A stretch of DNA of 64,000 bases from Xanthomonas sp. Leaf131 (GTDB lineage Bacteria; Pseudomonadota; Gammaproteobacteria; Xanthomonadales; Xanthomonadaceae): assembly GCF_001423495.1 (NCBI RefSeq), contig NZ_LMOG01000018.1:1-64000 (forward strand), read 5' to 3'. The position numbers were made by a program, and so were the translations under genes. This document shows positions 17,156-27,853 of the stretch, one piece after another; within the stretch, counting starts at the first letter, position 1; each line of letters begins with the position of its first letter. Under the pieces are notes generated by a model that was not told the DNA's origin, made no database searches, and saw only the letters and a list, made by a program, of their open reading frames with translations.

Positions 17156-19060
17156 ATGATCAACATCACGCTCCCCGACGGCAGCCGCCGCGAATTCGAA
17201 TCCCCCGTCTCGGTGATGCATGTCGCCCAGTCGATCGGCGCCGGCCTGGCCAAGGCCACCATCGCCGGCCAGGTGGATGGCCAGCTGGTCGATGCCAGCG
17301 ATGTCATCGACCATGACGCGAGCTTGCGCATCATCACCGCCAAGGACGCCGAGGGCGTGGAGATCATCCGCCACTCCTGCGCGCATCTGGTGGGGCATGC
17401 GGTCAAGCAGCTGTATCCGGAGGTCAAGATGGTGATCGGCCCGGTCATCGCCGAAGGCTTCTATTACGACATCTACAGCGAGCGCCCGTTCACGCCCGAC
17501 GACATGGCCGCGATCGAGCAGCGCATGCAGGAACTGATCGCGCAGGATTACGAGGTGATCAAGAAAGTCACCCCGCGCGCCGAGGTGATCGAGCTGTTCG
17601 CGCAGCGCGGCGAGGAGTACAAGCTGCGCCTGATCGAGGACATGTCCGCCGACATCACCGCGATGGGCCTGTACTACCACCAGGAATACGTGGACATGTG
17701 CCGCGGCCCGCACGTGCCCAATACGCGCTTCCTCAAGGCCTTCAAGCTGACCCGCATTTCCGGCGCCTACTGGCGCGGCGATGCCAAGAACGAGCAGCTG
17801 CAGCGCATCTACGGCACTGCCTGGGCCGACAAGAAGCAGCTGGACGCCTACATCCTGCGCATGGAAGAAGCCGACAAGCGCGACCATCGCCGCATCGGCA
17901 AGCAGCAGGACCTGTTCCATCTGCAGGAAGAGGCGCCCGGCCTGGTGTTCTGGCATCCCAAGGGCTGGTCGCTGTGGCAGGTGGTCGAGCAGTACATGCG
18001 CAAGGTTTATCGCGACAGCGGCTACGGCGAAGTGCGTTGTCCGCAGATCCTGGACGTGTCGCTGTGGCAGAAATCCGGCCACTGGGACAACTACCAGGAC
18101 GCGATGTTCTTCACCGAATCGGAGAAGCGCACCTACGCGGTCAAGCCGATGAACTGCCCCGGCCACGTGCAGGTGTTCAACCAGGGCCTGCACAGCTACC
18201 GCGACCTGCCGATTCGCTACGGCGAATTCGGCGCCTGCCACCGCAACGAGCCCTCCGGCGCGTTGCACGGCATCCTGCGCGTACGCGGCTTCACCCAGGA
18301 CGACGGGCACGTGTTCTGTCTGGAATCGCAGATCGAAGCCGAAGTCACTGCCTTCCACCAGCAGGCACTGGCCGTCTACACCGCGTTCGGCTTCGACGAC
18401 ATCGAGATCAAGATCGCGCTGCGCCCGGAAAAGCGCCTGGGCGATGACGTCACCTGGGACAAGGCCGAAGCCGCGCTGCGCAGCGCGCTGGGCGTGTGCG
18501 GCGTTGAGTGGCAGGAGCTGCCGGGCGAGGGCGCCTTCTATGGCCCGAAGATCGAGTACCACCTCAAGGACGCCATCGGCCGCACCTGGCAGCTGGGCAC
18601 CATGCAGGTCGATTTCATGATGCCCGGCCGCCTTGGCGCCGAGTACGTGGACGAGCACAGCCAGAAGAAGCATCCGGTCATGCTGCACCGGGCGATCGTC
18701 GGGTCGATGGAGCGTTTCATCGGCATTTTGATCGAACACCATGCCGGCGCCTTCCCCTCCTGGCTCGCCCCGGTCCAGGTCGTTGTCGCAAATATCACCG
18801 ATGCCCAGGCAGACTATGTGGACTCGGTTCGGAAAACCCTTGCAAATCAAGGCTTCCGTGTAAACGCCGATTTGCGTAACGAGAAGATCGGTTATAAGAT
18901 TCGCGAGCATACGCTGCAACGCGTGCCCTATCTGCTCGTGGTCGGTGACCGCGAGAAGGAAAATGGCGCCGTCGCCGTGCGGACACGTTCGGGAGAGGAC
19001 CTTGGGACCATGACGGTCTCGGCCTTCGTCGAACGTCTGCAGGCAGAGCAGGCAGCGTGA
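17156..19060 (+). CDS. thrS: Threonyl-tRNA synthetase
   Basis: 634 aa, normal length. ATG at 17156 ([10 protein letters not shown]). Domains in order: TGS (1-60), the SAD/editing domain with [11 protein letters not shown], a class II catalytic core with MNCPGH, motif 2 ([15 protein letters not shown]) and motif 3 ([13 protein letters not shown]), and the anticodon-binding domain. It charges tRNA-Thr. First gene of the conserved thrS-infC-rpmI-rplT-pheS-pheT-ihfA cluster; infC follows after 63 nt. Confidence 0.98.
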   Translation: MINITLPDGSRREFESPVSVMHVAQSIGAGLAKATIAGQVDGQLVDASDVIDHDASLRIITAKDAEGVEIIRHSCAHLVGHAVKQLYPEVKMVIGPVIAEGFYYDIYSERPFTPDDMAAIEQRMQELIAQDYEVIKKVTPRAEVIELFAQRGEEYKLRLIEDMSADITAMGLYYHQEYVDMCRGPHVPNTRFLKAFKLTRISGAYWRGDAKNEQLQRIYGTAWADKKQLDAYILRMEEADKRDHRRIGKQQDLFHLQEEAPGLVFWHPKGWSLWQVVEQYMRKVYRDSGYGEVRCPQILDVSLWQKSGHWDNYQDAMFFTESEKRTYAVKPMNCPGHVQVFNQGLHSYRDLPIRYGEFGACHRNEPSGALHGILRVRGFTQDDGHVFCLESQIEAEVTAFHQQALAVYTAFGFDDIEIKIALRPEKRLGDDVTWDKAEAALRSALGVCGVEWQELPGEGAFYGPKIEYHLKDAIGRTWQLGTMQVDFMMPGRLGAEYVDEHSQKKHPVMLHRAIVGSMERFIGILIEHHAGAFPSWLAPVQVVVANITDAQADYVDSVRKTLANQGFRVNADLRNEKIGYKIREHTLQRVPYLLVVGDREKENGAVAVRTRSGEDLGTMTVSAFVERLQAEQAA

Positions 19061-19123
19061 GCCAACCCCGGCCGGTCTGGATGATCCGGATGCGCCGGTT
19101 CGATTCCCCTGGGAGATTGCAAT

Positions 19124-19651
19124 ATCAGTACCCCTGACAACAAACAGAACCGCAAGAACCAAGAAATCCGTGTGCCGCGCGTCCGCGTGATCGGCAGTGA
19201 CGGTGAGATGGTCGGCGTGTTGTCGCGCGACGAAGCGCTCGCCAAGGCCGAGGAAGAAGGCCTGGATCTGGTCGAAATCCAGCCGCAGGCCGATCCGCCG
19301 GTCTGCAAGATCATGGATTTCGGCAAGTTCAAGTTCGAGCAGCAGAAAAAGGCCAATGAGGCCAAGAAGAAGACCAAGCAGGTCGAGATCAAGGAACTCA
19401 AGTTCCGTCCGGTCACGGACGAGGGCGACTACCAGATCAAGCTACGCAACATGCGCCGCTTCCTGGAAGAGGGCGACAAGGTCAAGGTCAACATCCGCTT
19501 CCGTGGCCGCGAAATGAGCCACCAGGAGCTGGGTCGCGAAATGGCGTCCCGGATCGAGGCCGACCTGGGCGAAGACATCGTCATCGAGTCGCGCCCGCGC
19601 CTGGAAGGGCGGCAGATGGTCATGATGATCGCGCCCAAGAAGAAGATCTGA
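19124..19651 (+). CDS. infC: Translation initiation factor IF-3, ATC start
   Basis: 175 aa. Family similarity continues upstream of the first GTG (19172) through residues [15 protein letters not shown] to an ATC at 19124, which has GGGAG at 19111-19115 with 8-nt spacing and no ATG or GTG nearby. Rare AUU/AUC/AUA starts are characteristic of infC and let IF-3 repress its own translation by discriminating against non-canonical start codons. Visible blocks: [47 protein letters not shown] and [11 protein letters not shown]. It binds the 30S subunit and checks initiation. Gene callers would tend to start it about 16 residues too late, at the GTG. Confidence 0.95.
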   Translation: MSTPDNKQNRKNQEIRVPRVRVIGSDGEMVGVLSRDEALAKAEEEGLDLVEIQPQADPPVCKIMDFGKFKFEQQKKANEAKKKTKQVEIKELKFRPVTDEGDYQIKLRNMRRFLEEGDKVKVNIRFRGREMSHQELGREMASRIEADLGEDIVIESRPRLEGRQMVMMIAPKKKI

Positions 19652-19660
19652 TCCCGTTGC

Positions 19661-19683
19661 GACCGGCCCCGGTGGGGTCGGTC
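19661..19683 (+). other. Hairpin between infC and rpmI
   Basis: GACCGGCCCC and GGGGTCGGTC pair over 10 bp (one G-U) with a 3-nt loop, 10 nt after the infC stop. No T-run follows. It may be an attenuator, an RNA-processing site or part of the L20-controlled leader known in other gammaproteobacteria. Confidence 0.4.
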
Positions 19684-19889
19684 CGGCTGGCGACAGTAGC
19701 GATTTGCAAGAATTCCCGGCAACGGGCATACTGCGCGGCCCGGTTTTACCGTGGCGCCGCGCAAGCGGTACAGGACCTGTTCTGATCGTGTTCGATCAAG
19801 GACTTACAAGCAGGCAAGGGCAAGGATGGAAAGCGTGGTCGCAAGACTGCCGCCCGGGTCAGTGACAAAACACCATCAAGGACATTGCA

Positions 19890-20087
19890 ATGCCCAAGAT
19901 CAAGACCAACCGGGCGGCGGCCAAGCGTTTCCGCAAGACCGCCTCCGGCAAGTACAAGTGCGGCCACGCAAACCGTAGCCATATCCTCACGAAGAAAGCG
20001 ACCAAGCGGAAGCGCAACTTGCGGCAGACGAACCACGTCCGTCCCGAGGACGCAGGCCGTCTCGATCGTATGCTTCCCTATCTCTGA
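19890..20087 (+). CDS. rpmI: 50S ribosomal protein L35
   Basis: 65 aa, very basic, [20 protein letters not shown] with the C-terminal block [15 protein letters not shown]. Normal length. Component of the large ribosomal subunit; rplT follows after 10 nt. The 238-bp leader from infC is the usual place for L20 autoregulation in gammaproteobacteria, but I could not draw the pseudoknot. Confidence 0.98.
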   Translation: MPKIKTNRAAAKRFRKTASGKYKCGHANRSHILTKKATKRKRNLRQTNHVRPEDAGRLDRMLPYL

Positions 20088-20097
20088 GGACTGAACC

Positions 20098-20457
20098 ATG
20101 GCACGAGTAAAGCGTGGTGTGCAGGCGCGCCGCCGCCACAAGAAAATTCTGAATCTGGCGAAGGGCTACTACAACGCCCGTCGTAAGGTCTTCCGCGTTG
20201 CCAAGCAGGCGGTCATCAAGGCACAGCAGTACGCCTACATTGGCCGTAAGCAGAAGAAGCGCGTGTTCCGTGCGCTTTGGATCACCCGCATCAACGCGGC
20301 TGCCCGCATCAATGGTCTGAGCTATAGCCGTTTCATGAATGGCATGCTCAAGGCTGGCATCACCCTGGACCGCAAGGTGCTGGCTGATATCGCCGTGCAC
20401 GACGCCGCCGGCTTTGCCGCGCTGGCTGAGAAGGCAAAGGGCGCGCTGGCGGCGTAA
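20098..20457 (+). CDS. rplT: 50S ribosomal protein L20
   Basis: 119 aa, normal length, starting [19 protein letters not shown] with a long basic helix ([19 protein letters not shown]) and the globular C-terminal part ([17 protein letters not shown]). Binds 23S rRNA early in 50S assembly. Translationally linked to rpmI. Confidence 0.98.
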   Translation: MARVKRGVQARRRHKKILNLAKGYYNARRKVFRVAKQAVIKAQQYAYIGRKQKKRVFRALWITRINAAARINGLSYSRFMNGMLKAGITLDRKVLADIAVHDAAGFAALAEKAKGALAA

Positions 20458-20479
20458 ATGCAGGTCCCTCTGCAAGAGC

Positions 20480-20497
20480 CCGCACATCCATGTGCGG
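20480..20497 (+). terminator. Hairpin after rplT
   Basis: CCGCACA/TGTGCGG, 7-bp stem with TCCA loop, followed by ACTTTTG. Weak intrinsic terminator or attenuator in the rplT-pheS gap. Confidence 0.45.
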
Positions 20498-20574
20498 ACT
20501 TTTGAAAGGGTAGCTTCTCGCATGGGCTTGCACATTCGTGTACGGGCCTCTGACGGGGGCAAGCAGATATGCAG

Positions 20575-20607
20575 GGGGAAGGGCGCGAGTCCTTCCCCTT
20601 TTGCGTT
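20575..20607 (+). terminator. Terminator/attenuator upstream of pheS
   Basis: GGGGAAGG (20575-20582) and CCTTCCCC (20591-20598) form an 8-bp stem with an 8-nt loop followed by TTTTGCGTTTT. It lies 105 bp before pheS, so it separates ribosomal-protein from synthetase transcription or attenuates read-through. No Phe-rich leader peptide was found in front of it. Confidence 0.7.
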
Positions 20608-20699
20608 TTGGACAGTCGGCATCGGTCGATTCGATGGCTGGCAAGAGATGTGCAATGCGTTCCGGCATGTCCGGAAACACCGTTCGGCTGAGCAGTTGA

Positions 20700-21707
<1,008 letters not shown>

Positions 21708-21710
21708 CGG

Positions 21711-21837
21711 CCGGGAATCGGGAATCGGGAGTGGAGAATCGGAGCAGCCAAGCGCGCTCCCAGCCCACCTTCCAGATCCCCGAAGACCTCCCGCTGTTGC
21801 GATTCCCGATTCCCGATTCCCTATTCTCCATTCCCGG
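21711..21837. repeat. GGGAATC/GATTCCC heptad inverted repeat between pheS and pheT
   Basis: The left arm (21711-21742) is built of GGGAATC units, the right arm (21800-21837) of GATTCCC units, both ending in the GGAGAATC / ATTCTCC variant. The arms are imperfect inverse complements around a ~57-nt spacer, so the transcript can fold into a long hairpin within the operon. Confidence 0.75.
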
Positions 21838-21843
21838 CTCCTC

Positions 21844-24222
21844 ATGAAATTCTCTGAAAATTGGCTGCGCAGCCACGTTCCCATCCAGGCGAGCCGCGAC
21901 GAACTTGCCGCGACGCTGACGGCGATCGGTCTGGAAGTCGAAGAGGTCACGCCGTTGGGCGAGGCACTGGGTCAGGTGGTGGTCGCGCGCATCGTCGAGG
22001 CGGTGCGTCATCCGGAGGCCGACCGTCTGCAGGTCTGCAGTGTCGATGCGGGGCAGGGCGAGTTGCTGCAGATCGTGTGTGGCGCGCCCAATGCGCGTGC
22101 CGGTCTGGTGGCGCCGTTGGCGCTGGTCGGTGCGCAGATCGGTGCGCTGACCATCACCGCGGCCAAGCTGCGCGGTGTGGCGTCCAACGGCATGCTGTGT
22201 TCGGCCAAGGAGCTGGGGCTGGACAGCGACGCGTCCGGCCTGTTCGAGCTGCCCGACGATGCGCCGGTGGGGCAGGCCCTGGCGGAGTATCTGGGGCTGC
22301 CCGATGCCAGCATCGAGATCAAGCTCACGCCCAATCGCGCCGATTGCTTCAGCGTGCGCGGCATCGCCTTCGACGTGGCCGCAGCCTGCGCCAGCGAAGT
22401 GGTGGCCTTCGATGCGGGTGAGGTGGCGCCGGTGTCGACACGCAGGCTGGCCGTGCAGCTGGATGCCGGCCACGACGCGCCGCGCTATTGCGGACGTGTG
22501 ATCGAGGGCATCGACCCGGCCGCAAAAACGCCGGTGTGGTTGGCCGAGCGGCTGCGTCGCAGTGGCGTGCGGCCGGTGTCGTTGCTGGTGGATATCACCC
22601 AGTACGTGATGCTGGAACTCGGCCAGCCGATGCATGCGTTCGATCTGGACGCGCTGCAGGGGCCGATCGGCGTTCGGCGTTCGCGCAGTGGCGAGCAGCT
22701 GGCGCTGCTGGATGGACGTCAGGTCACATTGGACGACAGTTTCCTGACCATCACCGATGCCGGCCGGCCGGTCGCGTTGGCCGGTCTGATGGGCGGGCTG
22801 GACACGCGCGTGACCGAGACCACGCGCAACGTGTTCCTGGAAGCGGCATATTTCGACCCGGCCGCGATCATGGGCCGTGGCCGCAAGCTCGGCTTGCATA
22901 CCGATGCCGGTCATCGCTTCGAACGTGGCGTGGATCCGGCATTGCCGCCGCAAGCGATCGAAGTGGCGACGCGGTTGGTGCTGGAGCTGGCCGGCGGTAT
23001 GCCTGGCCCGGTGGTGCATGCGCAATTGCCGCAGCATTTGCCGCAGCCCGCAAACATCCTGCTGCGGCGTGCGCGGATCGCGCGCGTGCTGGGCATCCAG
23101 ATCGACGATGCCGAGGTTGCGCGCATTCTCACCGCGCTCGGCATGCAGCTCGAGGCGGTGGCCGAGGGCTGGCAGGTGATGGCGCCGAGCCGTCGCTTCG
23201 ATATCGCCATCGAAGAAGATCTGATCGAAGAGCTGGCGCGTATCCACGGCTACGACCGTGTGCCGACCACGCTACCGGGTGGTGCAAGCCGGATCGCGAT
23301 GCCGAGCGAAACCCAGCTGGACGAACTCAGCGTGCGTCGCCAGCTGGTAGCGCGCGAGCTGCAGGAAACCATCAATTACGCCTTCATCGATGCCACTTTA
23401 CTGGAGCGCTGGCAGCTGGCTGACGGTCTGGTACCGTTGGCCAATCCGCTCAGTGCCGAGCTTGCGATCATGCGCCCGCGGTTGTTGCCGGGCCTGGTGG
23501 CAACGCTGGGTCGCAACGCTGCCCGTCAGGCTGGGCGCGTGCGCCTGTTCGAGTTGGGCAAGGTGTTTACTGCGGCTGCCGAGACAGGCGCTGCGCCGCA
23601 GGAAGCGCAGCACGTTGCTGCTGCCGTGTGCGGTGATGCTTTGGCGCTGCAGTGGGGCGAGCCCGCGCGCAAGGTGGATTTCCACGATCTGAAGGGCGAC
23701 CTGGCGGCGCTGGCCGCGGCCAGCGGCGCGGTGCTGGATTTCCAGCCTTCCACCGAGCCGTTCGGGCACCCCGGGCGTTCGGCCGATATCCATCGCGACG
23801 GCGTGCGCATCGGCTGGATCGGGCAGGTGCATCCGCGTCTGGCCAAGCTGCTGGACATCGATGTGGACGTGATCGCATTCGAGCTGCAACTGGCGCCGCT
23901 GGTGCAGCGTGCGCTGCCGCGTGCCGGCGAGCTGTCGCGGTTCCCCTCGGTGCGTCGCGATCTGGCCTTCCTGGTGCCGGAAGAAGTGAGCTGGGCGGCG
24001 CTGTCTGCCAGTGTGCGCACTACTGTTGGCCCGTTGTTGCGCGAGGTGCAGCTGTTCGATCGCTATGTCGGGCAGGGGGTCGAGCCAGGTTTCAAGAGTC
24101 TGGCTATGGGCTTGATTTTGCAGGATAACTCGCGCACTCTCACCGACCGGGACGTCGACGCAGTCGTTGCCGATGTGGTGGCCGTGATCGAGCGCGAGCA
24201 CTGCGCCCGGATCCGGAGTTGA
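21844..24222 (+). CDS. pheT: Phenylalanyl-tRNA synthetase, beta subunit
   Basis: 792 aa, normal length; ATG at 21844 (MKFSENWLRSHV). Contains the N-terminal tRNA-binding (EMAP-like) domain with VVVARIVEAVRHPEADRL and VCGAPNAR, the B3/B4 editing domain, B5, a degenerate synthetase core (IEELARIHGYDRVP) and the C-terminal anticodon-binding domain (SRFPSVRRDLAFLV). Pairs with PheS. ihfA follows after 21 nt. Confidence 0.98.
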   Translation: MKFSENWLRSHVPIQASRDELAATLTAIGLEVEEVTPLGEALGQVVVARIVEAVRHPEADRLQVCSVDAGQGELLQIVCGAPNARAGLVAPLALVGAQIGALTITAAKLRGVASNGMLCSAKELGLDSDASGLFELPDDAPVGQALAEYLGLPDASIEIKLTPNRADCFSVRGIAFDVAAACASEVVAFDAGEVAPVSTRRLAVQLDAGHDAPRYCGRVIEGIDPAAKTPVWLAERLRRSGVRPVSLLVDITQYVMLELGQPMHAFDLDALQGPIGVRRSRSGEQLALLDGRQVTLDDSFLTITDAGRPVALAGLMGGLDTRVTETTRNVFLEAAYFDPAAIMGRGRKLGLHTDAGHRFERGVDPALPPQAIEVATRLVLELAGGMPGPVVHAQLPQHLPQPANILLRRARIARVLGIQIDDAEVARILTALGMQLEAVAEGWQVMAPSRRFDIAIEEDLIEELARIHGYDRVPTTLPGGASRIAMPSETQLDELSVRRQLVARELQETINYAFIDATLLERWQLADGLVPLANPLSAELAIMRPRLLPGLVATLGRNAARQAGRVRLFELGKVFTAAAETGAAPQEAQHVAAAVCGDALALQWGEPARKVDFHDLKGDLAALAAASGAVLDFQPSTEPFGHPGRSADIHRDGVRIGWIGQVHPRLAKLLDIDVDVIAFELQLAPLVQRALPRAGELSRFPSVRRDLAFLVPEEVSWAALSASVRTTVGPLLREVQLFDRYVGQGVEPGFKSLAMGLILQDNSRTLTDRDVDAVVADVVAVIEREHCARIRS

Positions 24223-24243
24223 GGCGGTAACCAGGGGATTGGC

Positions 24244-24543
24244 ATGGCATTGACGAAAGCGGAGATGGCCGAACGTCTGTTCGACGAAGTCGGTCTGAAC
24301 AAGCGCGAGGCAAAGGAATTTGTCGACGCCTTTTTCGACGTGCTGCGCGATGCGCTGGAGCAGGGCCGTCAGGTGAAGTTGTCCGGTTTCGGCAACTTCG
24401 ATCTGCGGCGCAAGAATCAACGGCCCGGTCGCAATCCCAAGACCGGTGAGGAAATTCCGATTTCGGCCCGCACGGTGGTGACTTTCCGTCCAGGCCAGAA
24501 GCTCAAGGAGCGGGTGGAGGCTTATGCTGGATCCGGGCAGTAA
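24244..24543 (+). CDS. ihfA: Integration host factor alpha subunit (IHF-alpha; historical gumA)
   Basis: 99 aa. Typical IHF/HU fold: [32 protein letters not shown], and the DNA-intercalating arm with [14 protein letters not shown]. With IHF-beta it bends DNA at specific sites. Co-transcribed after pheT as in other proteobacteria; its end overlaps the next gene by 20 nt. In the xanthan literature this position is called gumA, though the protein is not a biosynthetic enzyme. Confidence 0.97.
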   Translation: MALTKAEMAERLFDEVGLNKREAKEFVDAFFDVLRDALEQGRQVKLSGFGNFDLRRKNQRPGRNPKTGEEIPISARTVVTFRPGQKLKERVEAYAGSGQ

Positions 24544-24880
24544 TCGCGAGCTACCGCCGATCCCGGCCAAGCGCTACTTCACCATTGGCGAAGTCAGCGA
24601 GTTGTGCGATGTCAAACCGCACGTCCTGCGCTATTGGGAAACCGAATTTCCGAGCCTGGAGCCGGTCAAGCGGCGCGGCAATCGACGCTACTACCAGCGC
24701 CACGACGTGCTGATGGTGCGGCAGATCCGCGGCTTGCTGTACGAACAGGGCTACACCATCGGTGGCGCACGTCTGCGTCTGGAAGGCGACGGCGCCAAGA
24801 GCGAGTCGGCGTTGAGCAACCAGATCATCAAGCAGGTGCGCATGGAGCTGGAAGAAGTATTGCAACTGCTGCGGCGCTAG
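24524..24880 (+). CDS. MerR-family regulator (IHF-linked, YcgE/CueR-like fold)
   Basis: 118 aa. MerR winged [23 protein letters not shown], a [20 protein letters not shown] wing, then a helical segment ending [11 protein letters not shown]. It lacks the metal-binding cysteines of CueR/MerR. This short MerR gene overlapping ihfA is conserved downstream of pheT-ihfA in many gammaproteobacteria; target and ligand are unknown. The 20-nt overlap suggests coupled translation. Confidence 0.88.
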   Translation: MLDPGSNRELPPIPAKRYFTIGEVSELCDVKPHVLRYWETEFPSLEPVKRRGNRRYYQRHDVLMVRQIRGLLYEQGYTIGGARLRLEGDGAKSESALSNQIIKQVRMELEEVLQLLRR

Positions 24881-24901
24881 GAAAAGCTGTCGCAAAGCCG
24901 C

Positions 24902-24907
24902 TATAAT
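24902..24907 (+). promoter_or_regulatory. -10 box of the tRNA-Pro promoter
   Basis: A perfect TATAAT 34 nt before the mature tRNA 5' end, followed by a GC-rich stretch as expected for stringently controlled promoters. No clear -35 box. Confidence 0.6.
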
Positions 24908-24941
24908 CGCAGGCCGTCCTCGTGACGGAGTGCAGCATCTT

Positions 24942-25018
24942 CGGGGTATAGCGCAGCCTGGTAGCGCACTAGTCTGGGGGACTAGTGGTCGTCGGTTCAA
25001 ATCCGGCTACCCCGACCA
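24942..25018 (+). tRNA. tRNA-Pro (GGG)
   Basis: 77 nt ending in encoded CCA. The acceptor stem CGGGGTA pairs with TACCCCG; the anticodon arm is CTAGT-CTGGGGG-ACTAG, giving anticodon GGG; the T-loop is GGTTCAAATCC. A strong terminator follows 8 nt later. It marks the left border of the gum cluster and is a plausible integration target, though no integrase is present. Confidence 0.97.
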
Positions 25019-25025
25019 AACACTG

Positions 25026-25055
25026 AGCCCATGTCTCCTCGACATGGGCTTTTTT
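25026..25055 (+). terminator. Rho-independent terminator after tRNA-Pro
   Basis: AGCCCATGTC/GACATGGGCT, a perfect 10-bp stem with TCCTC loop, followed by TTTTT. Insulates the gum operon from the upstream genes. Confidence 0.92.
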
Positions 25056-25490
25056 GTTGCGCCGCAACATGGGATTCAGGGCGTTTCAGAAGGCGTGCCG
25101 CATATGCACAACGGCATACTGCAGCGCAGCAGAGTCGGCGCGGAAGGGTTCGCTTTCTACAGTCCGGTCTGCTGTGGACCTGGGTCACACAGTGATGCTA
25201 AGTATCCGGAAATACTCCAAATCATTAGGTTTGGATTAGGACGTGTATCACGCTTTTTTAACGCAACAACGACGAACTTGAATCAATAGGCCAACGCCGT
25301 CAATAAAATGACGTGCAGCGTCTTGCGATGTGATCGTTCTATGCCATAGTGCACTGCAACACGTCATACCCCGTCGTGATCCCGATGTCGTTGGGATGAA
25401 TTTTCCTGTCGTACGTTCGTGCTGGCGTGTTTAGCCGGTTGAGCGCTGCGCGAGGTCCTGTCCTACCAACCGAGGCAGCCAGCTACACGC
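25056..25490 (+). promoter_or_regulatory. gum operon promoter region
   Basis: This 435-bp AT-richer gap precedes gumB. The best sigma70-like pair I see is TTGCGA (25323-25328) and CATAGT (25345-25350), 16-nt spacing, about 135 bp before gumB. The pairing is my inference. No convincing small gene lies here. Confidence 0.5.
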
Positions 25491-26189
25491 ATGAAGAAAC
25501 TGATCGGACGATTCTGCCAAGGCCTCAGCCTGGCGTTGATCTGCTCGATGGCACTGGGCGCTTGCAGCTCCGGTCCGAAGATGGCGGATTCTTTGCCGCT
25601 CCCGGATCCGCTGGCGATGTCCGCTGTGCAGCCCGAGTATCGACTTTCGCCGGGCGACTTGCTGTTGGTGAAGGTGTTTCAGGTCGACGATCTGGAGCGG
25701 CAGGTCCGCATCGATCAGAACGGGCACATCTCGCTGCCGTTGATCGGCGATGTCAAGGCGACCGGTCTGGGTGTCGGCGAGCTCGAGAAGCTGGTCGCCG
25801 ATCGCTACAGCGCCGGCTATCTGCAGCAGCCGCAGGTGTCGGTCTTTGTGCAGGAATCCAACGGCCGTCGGGTCACGGTGACTGGCGCGGTGGACGCGCC
25901 GGGTATCTACCCGGTGATCGGCTCCAACCTGACCTTGCAGCAGGCGATTGCGCAGGCCAAGGGTGTCAGCACAGTGGCCAGCCGCGGCAACGTCATCGTG
26001 TTCCGCATGGTCAATGGACAAAAAATGCTCGCCAGATTCGATCTGACCGAGATCGAGAAGGGTGCCAATCCGGACCCCGAGATCTATGGTGGCGATATCG
26101 TTGTGGTGTATCGCTCTGACGCACGCATCTGGCTGCGCACCATGCTTGAACTGACCCCCCTGGTAATGGTGTGGCGCGCTTACCGATGA
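25491..26189 (+). CDS. gumB: GumB, outer-membrane polysaccharide export (OPX/Wza-type) lipoprotein
   Basis: 232 aa. ATG at 25491, lipoprotein signal with lipobox cysteine C25 (MALGACSSG). The poly-export domain follows (YRLSPGDLLLVKVFQVDDL, IDQNGHISLPLIGDVKATGL) with SLBB-like repeats (VTVTGAVDAPGIYPVIGS). It works with GumC to carry xanthan across the outer membrane. No clear C-terminal Wza-like helix. First gene of the operon; its stop overlaps the gumC start (ATGA). Confidence 0.96.
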   Translation: MKKLIGRFCQGLSLALICSMALGACSSGPKMADSLPLPDPLAMSAVQPEYRLSPGDLLLVKVFQVDDLERQVRIDQNGHISLPLIGDVKATGLGVGELEKLVADRYSAGYLQQPQVSVFVQESNGRRVTVTGAVDAPGIYPVIGSNLTLQQAIAQAKGVSTVASRGNVIVFRMVNGQKMLARFDLTEIEKGANPDPEIYGGDIVVVYRSDARIWLRTMLELTPLVMVWRAYR

Positions 26190-27610
26190 GTATGAATTCA
26201 GACAATCGTTCCTCTTCTTCGCATCGCCACGGGCATCTCGAGTTGGCTGACGTTGGTCTGCTCGACTATTGGCGTGCACTGATATCGCAGCGCTGGTTGA
26301 TCATCGGGGTCACGCTGTTCGCGGTGCTGCTGGCGTTTGGCGTCACGTTGTTGATGCCGGAGAAGTACCGCGCGACCAGTACGTTGCAGATCGAGCGTGA
26401 TTCGCTCAACGTGGTGAATGTCGACAATTTGATGCCGGTGGAGTCGCCGCAGGATCGCGACTTCTACCAGACCCAGTACCAGTTGCTGCAGAGCCGTTCG
26501 TTGGCCCGGGCGGTCATTCGCGAAGGCAAGCTGGATCAGGAGCCGGCCTTCAAGCAGCAGGTAGACGAAGCGCTGGAAAAAGCGGCGGCCAAGAATCCGG
26601 AAGCCGGCAAGTCGGTGGATTCGCGCCAGGCGATCGTCGAGCGCACCTTGACCGATACCCTGCTGGCGGGATTGGTGGTCGAGCCGATCCTCAATTCGCG
26701 CCTGGTCTACGTCAATTACGACTCGCCGGACCCGGTGCTGGCCGCCAAGATCGCCAACATCTACACCAAGGTCTTCATCGTCAGCACGCAAGAGCGGCGC
26801 ATGAACGCGTCGTCGTTCGCGACCAAGTTCCTGTCCGAACGTCTGGAGCAGTTGCGCGGCAAGGTGGAAGACTCGGAAAAGACACTGGTCTCTTATTCGA
26901 CCGACGAGCAGATCGTATCGATGGGCGACGACAAGCCATCGCTTGCGGCGCAGAACCTGGGCGATCTCAACGCGATGCTGGCATCTGCGCAGGACACGCG
27001 CATCAAGGCCGAGGCGGCGTGGCGGCAGGTCAGCACCAGCGACAGCATGTCGTTGCCGCAGGTGCTGAGTAACCCGCTGATCCAGAGCCTGCGTGGCGAG
27101 CAGATCCGCCTGAACACCGAATACCAGCAGAAGCTGTCGACCTTCAAGCCGGACTACCCGGAAATGCAGCGCCTGAAGGCGCAGATCGAAGAATCGCGCC
27201 GCCAGATCAATGGCGAGGTCATCAATATCCGTCAGTCGTTGAAGGCCACTTACGACGCGTCGGTGCAGCAGGAGCATTTGCTCAACGAGCGCATCGCCGG
27301 TCTTCGCACCAACGAGCTGGATCTGCAGAGCCGCAGCATCCAATACAACATGCTCAAGCGCGACGTCGACACCAATCGTCAGCTCTACGATGCGCTCCTG
27401 CAGCGCTACAAAGAGATCGGTGTTGCTAGCAACGTTGGCGCCAACAACGTGACCATCGTCGATACCGCAGACGTGCCTACGTCGAAGACTTCACCGAAAC
27501 TCAAATTGAACCTCGCTTTAGGCTTCATCTTTGGCGTATTTCTTGGTGTGGCTATCGCTCTTGTGCGCTACTTCTTGCGGGGCAATGGGCCGGAGACGCG
27601 GTTGAACTGA
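26186..27610 (+). CDS. gumC: GumC, polysaccharide co-polymerase (Wzz-type)
   Basis: 474 aa from the ATG at 26186. A membrane segment (RWLIIGVTLFAVLLAFGVTL), a long periplasmic coiled coil with ERTLTDTLLAGLVVEP and repeated heptads, then a second membrane segment (LALGFIFGVFLGVAIALVRY). The pattern is that of Wzz-family PCP proteins without the cytoplasmic tyrosine kinase. It controls chain length and links the polymerase to export. Confidence 0.96.
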   Translation: MSMNSDNRSSSSHRHGHLELADVGLLDYWRALISQRWLIIGVTLFAVLLAFGVTLLMPEKYRATSTLQIERDSLNVVNVDNLMPVESPQDRDFYQTQYQLLQSRSLARAVIREGKLDQEPAFKQQVDEALEKAAAKNPEAGKSVDSRQAIVERTLTDTLLAGLVVEPILNSRLVYVNYDSPDPVLAAKIANIYTKVFIVSTQERRMNASSFATKFLSERLEQLRGKVEDSEKTLVSYSTDEQIVSMGDDKPSLAAQNLGDLNAMLASAQDTRIKAEAAWRQVSTSDSMSLPQVLSNPLIQSLRGEQIRLNTEYQQKLSTFKPDYPEMQRLKAQIEESRRQINGEVINIRQSLKATYDASVQQEHLLNERIAGLRTNELDLQSRSIQYNMLKRDVDTNRQLYDALLQRYKEIGVASNVGANNVTIVDTADVPTSKTSPKLKLNLALGFIFGVFLGVAIALVRYFLRGNGPETRLN

Positions 27611-27853
27611 CATCGTGATGTTGCAAAACGATGGTTAATTTAAGTGACAACTGATTCAGCGTAGAAAAAGTCGGATCCCGTAAATTTCGGGCTCCCTCGT
27701 TTGAAAGTTTGTCTCTGTTGAAACAAAGGGCTGTCGTGTGATCTGGGGTCGGTAGCTATTGCCGCGGTGATCGCTCGACGGAGATGATTGAAAGCTCGCG
27801 TGCGTTTCGTATGTTCCCCCGCATGCGCCGTATCGAGTTTGGAGGACATCCCC

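Noticed and set aside
17144..19162. Minus-strand open frame of 672 codons opposite thrS
   Set aside because: thrS on the plus strand is unmistakable; the antisense translation has no family features and no start signal.
24942..25018. Genomic island attached at tRNA-Pro
   Set aside because: No integrase and no visible repeat of the tRNA 3' end downstream; the gum operon looks native to the genus.
24930..25289. Open frame of 119 codons across tRNA-Pro
   Set aside because: It runs through the tRNA and its terminator; not a gene.
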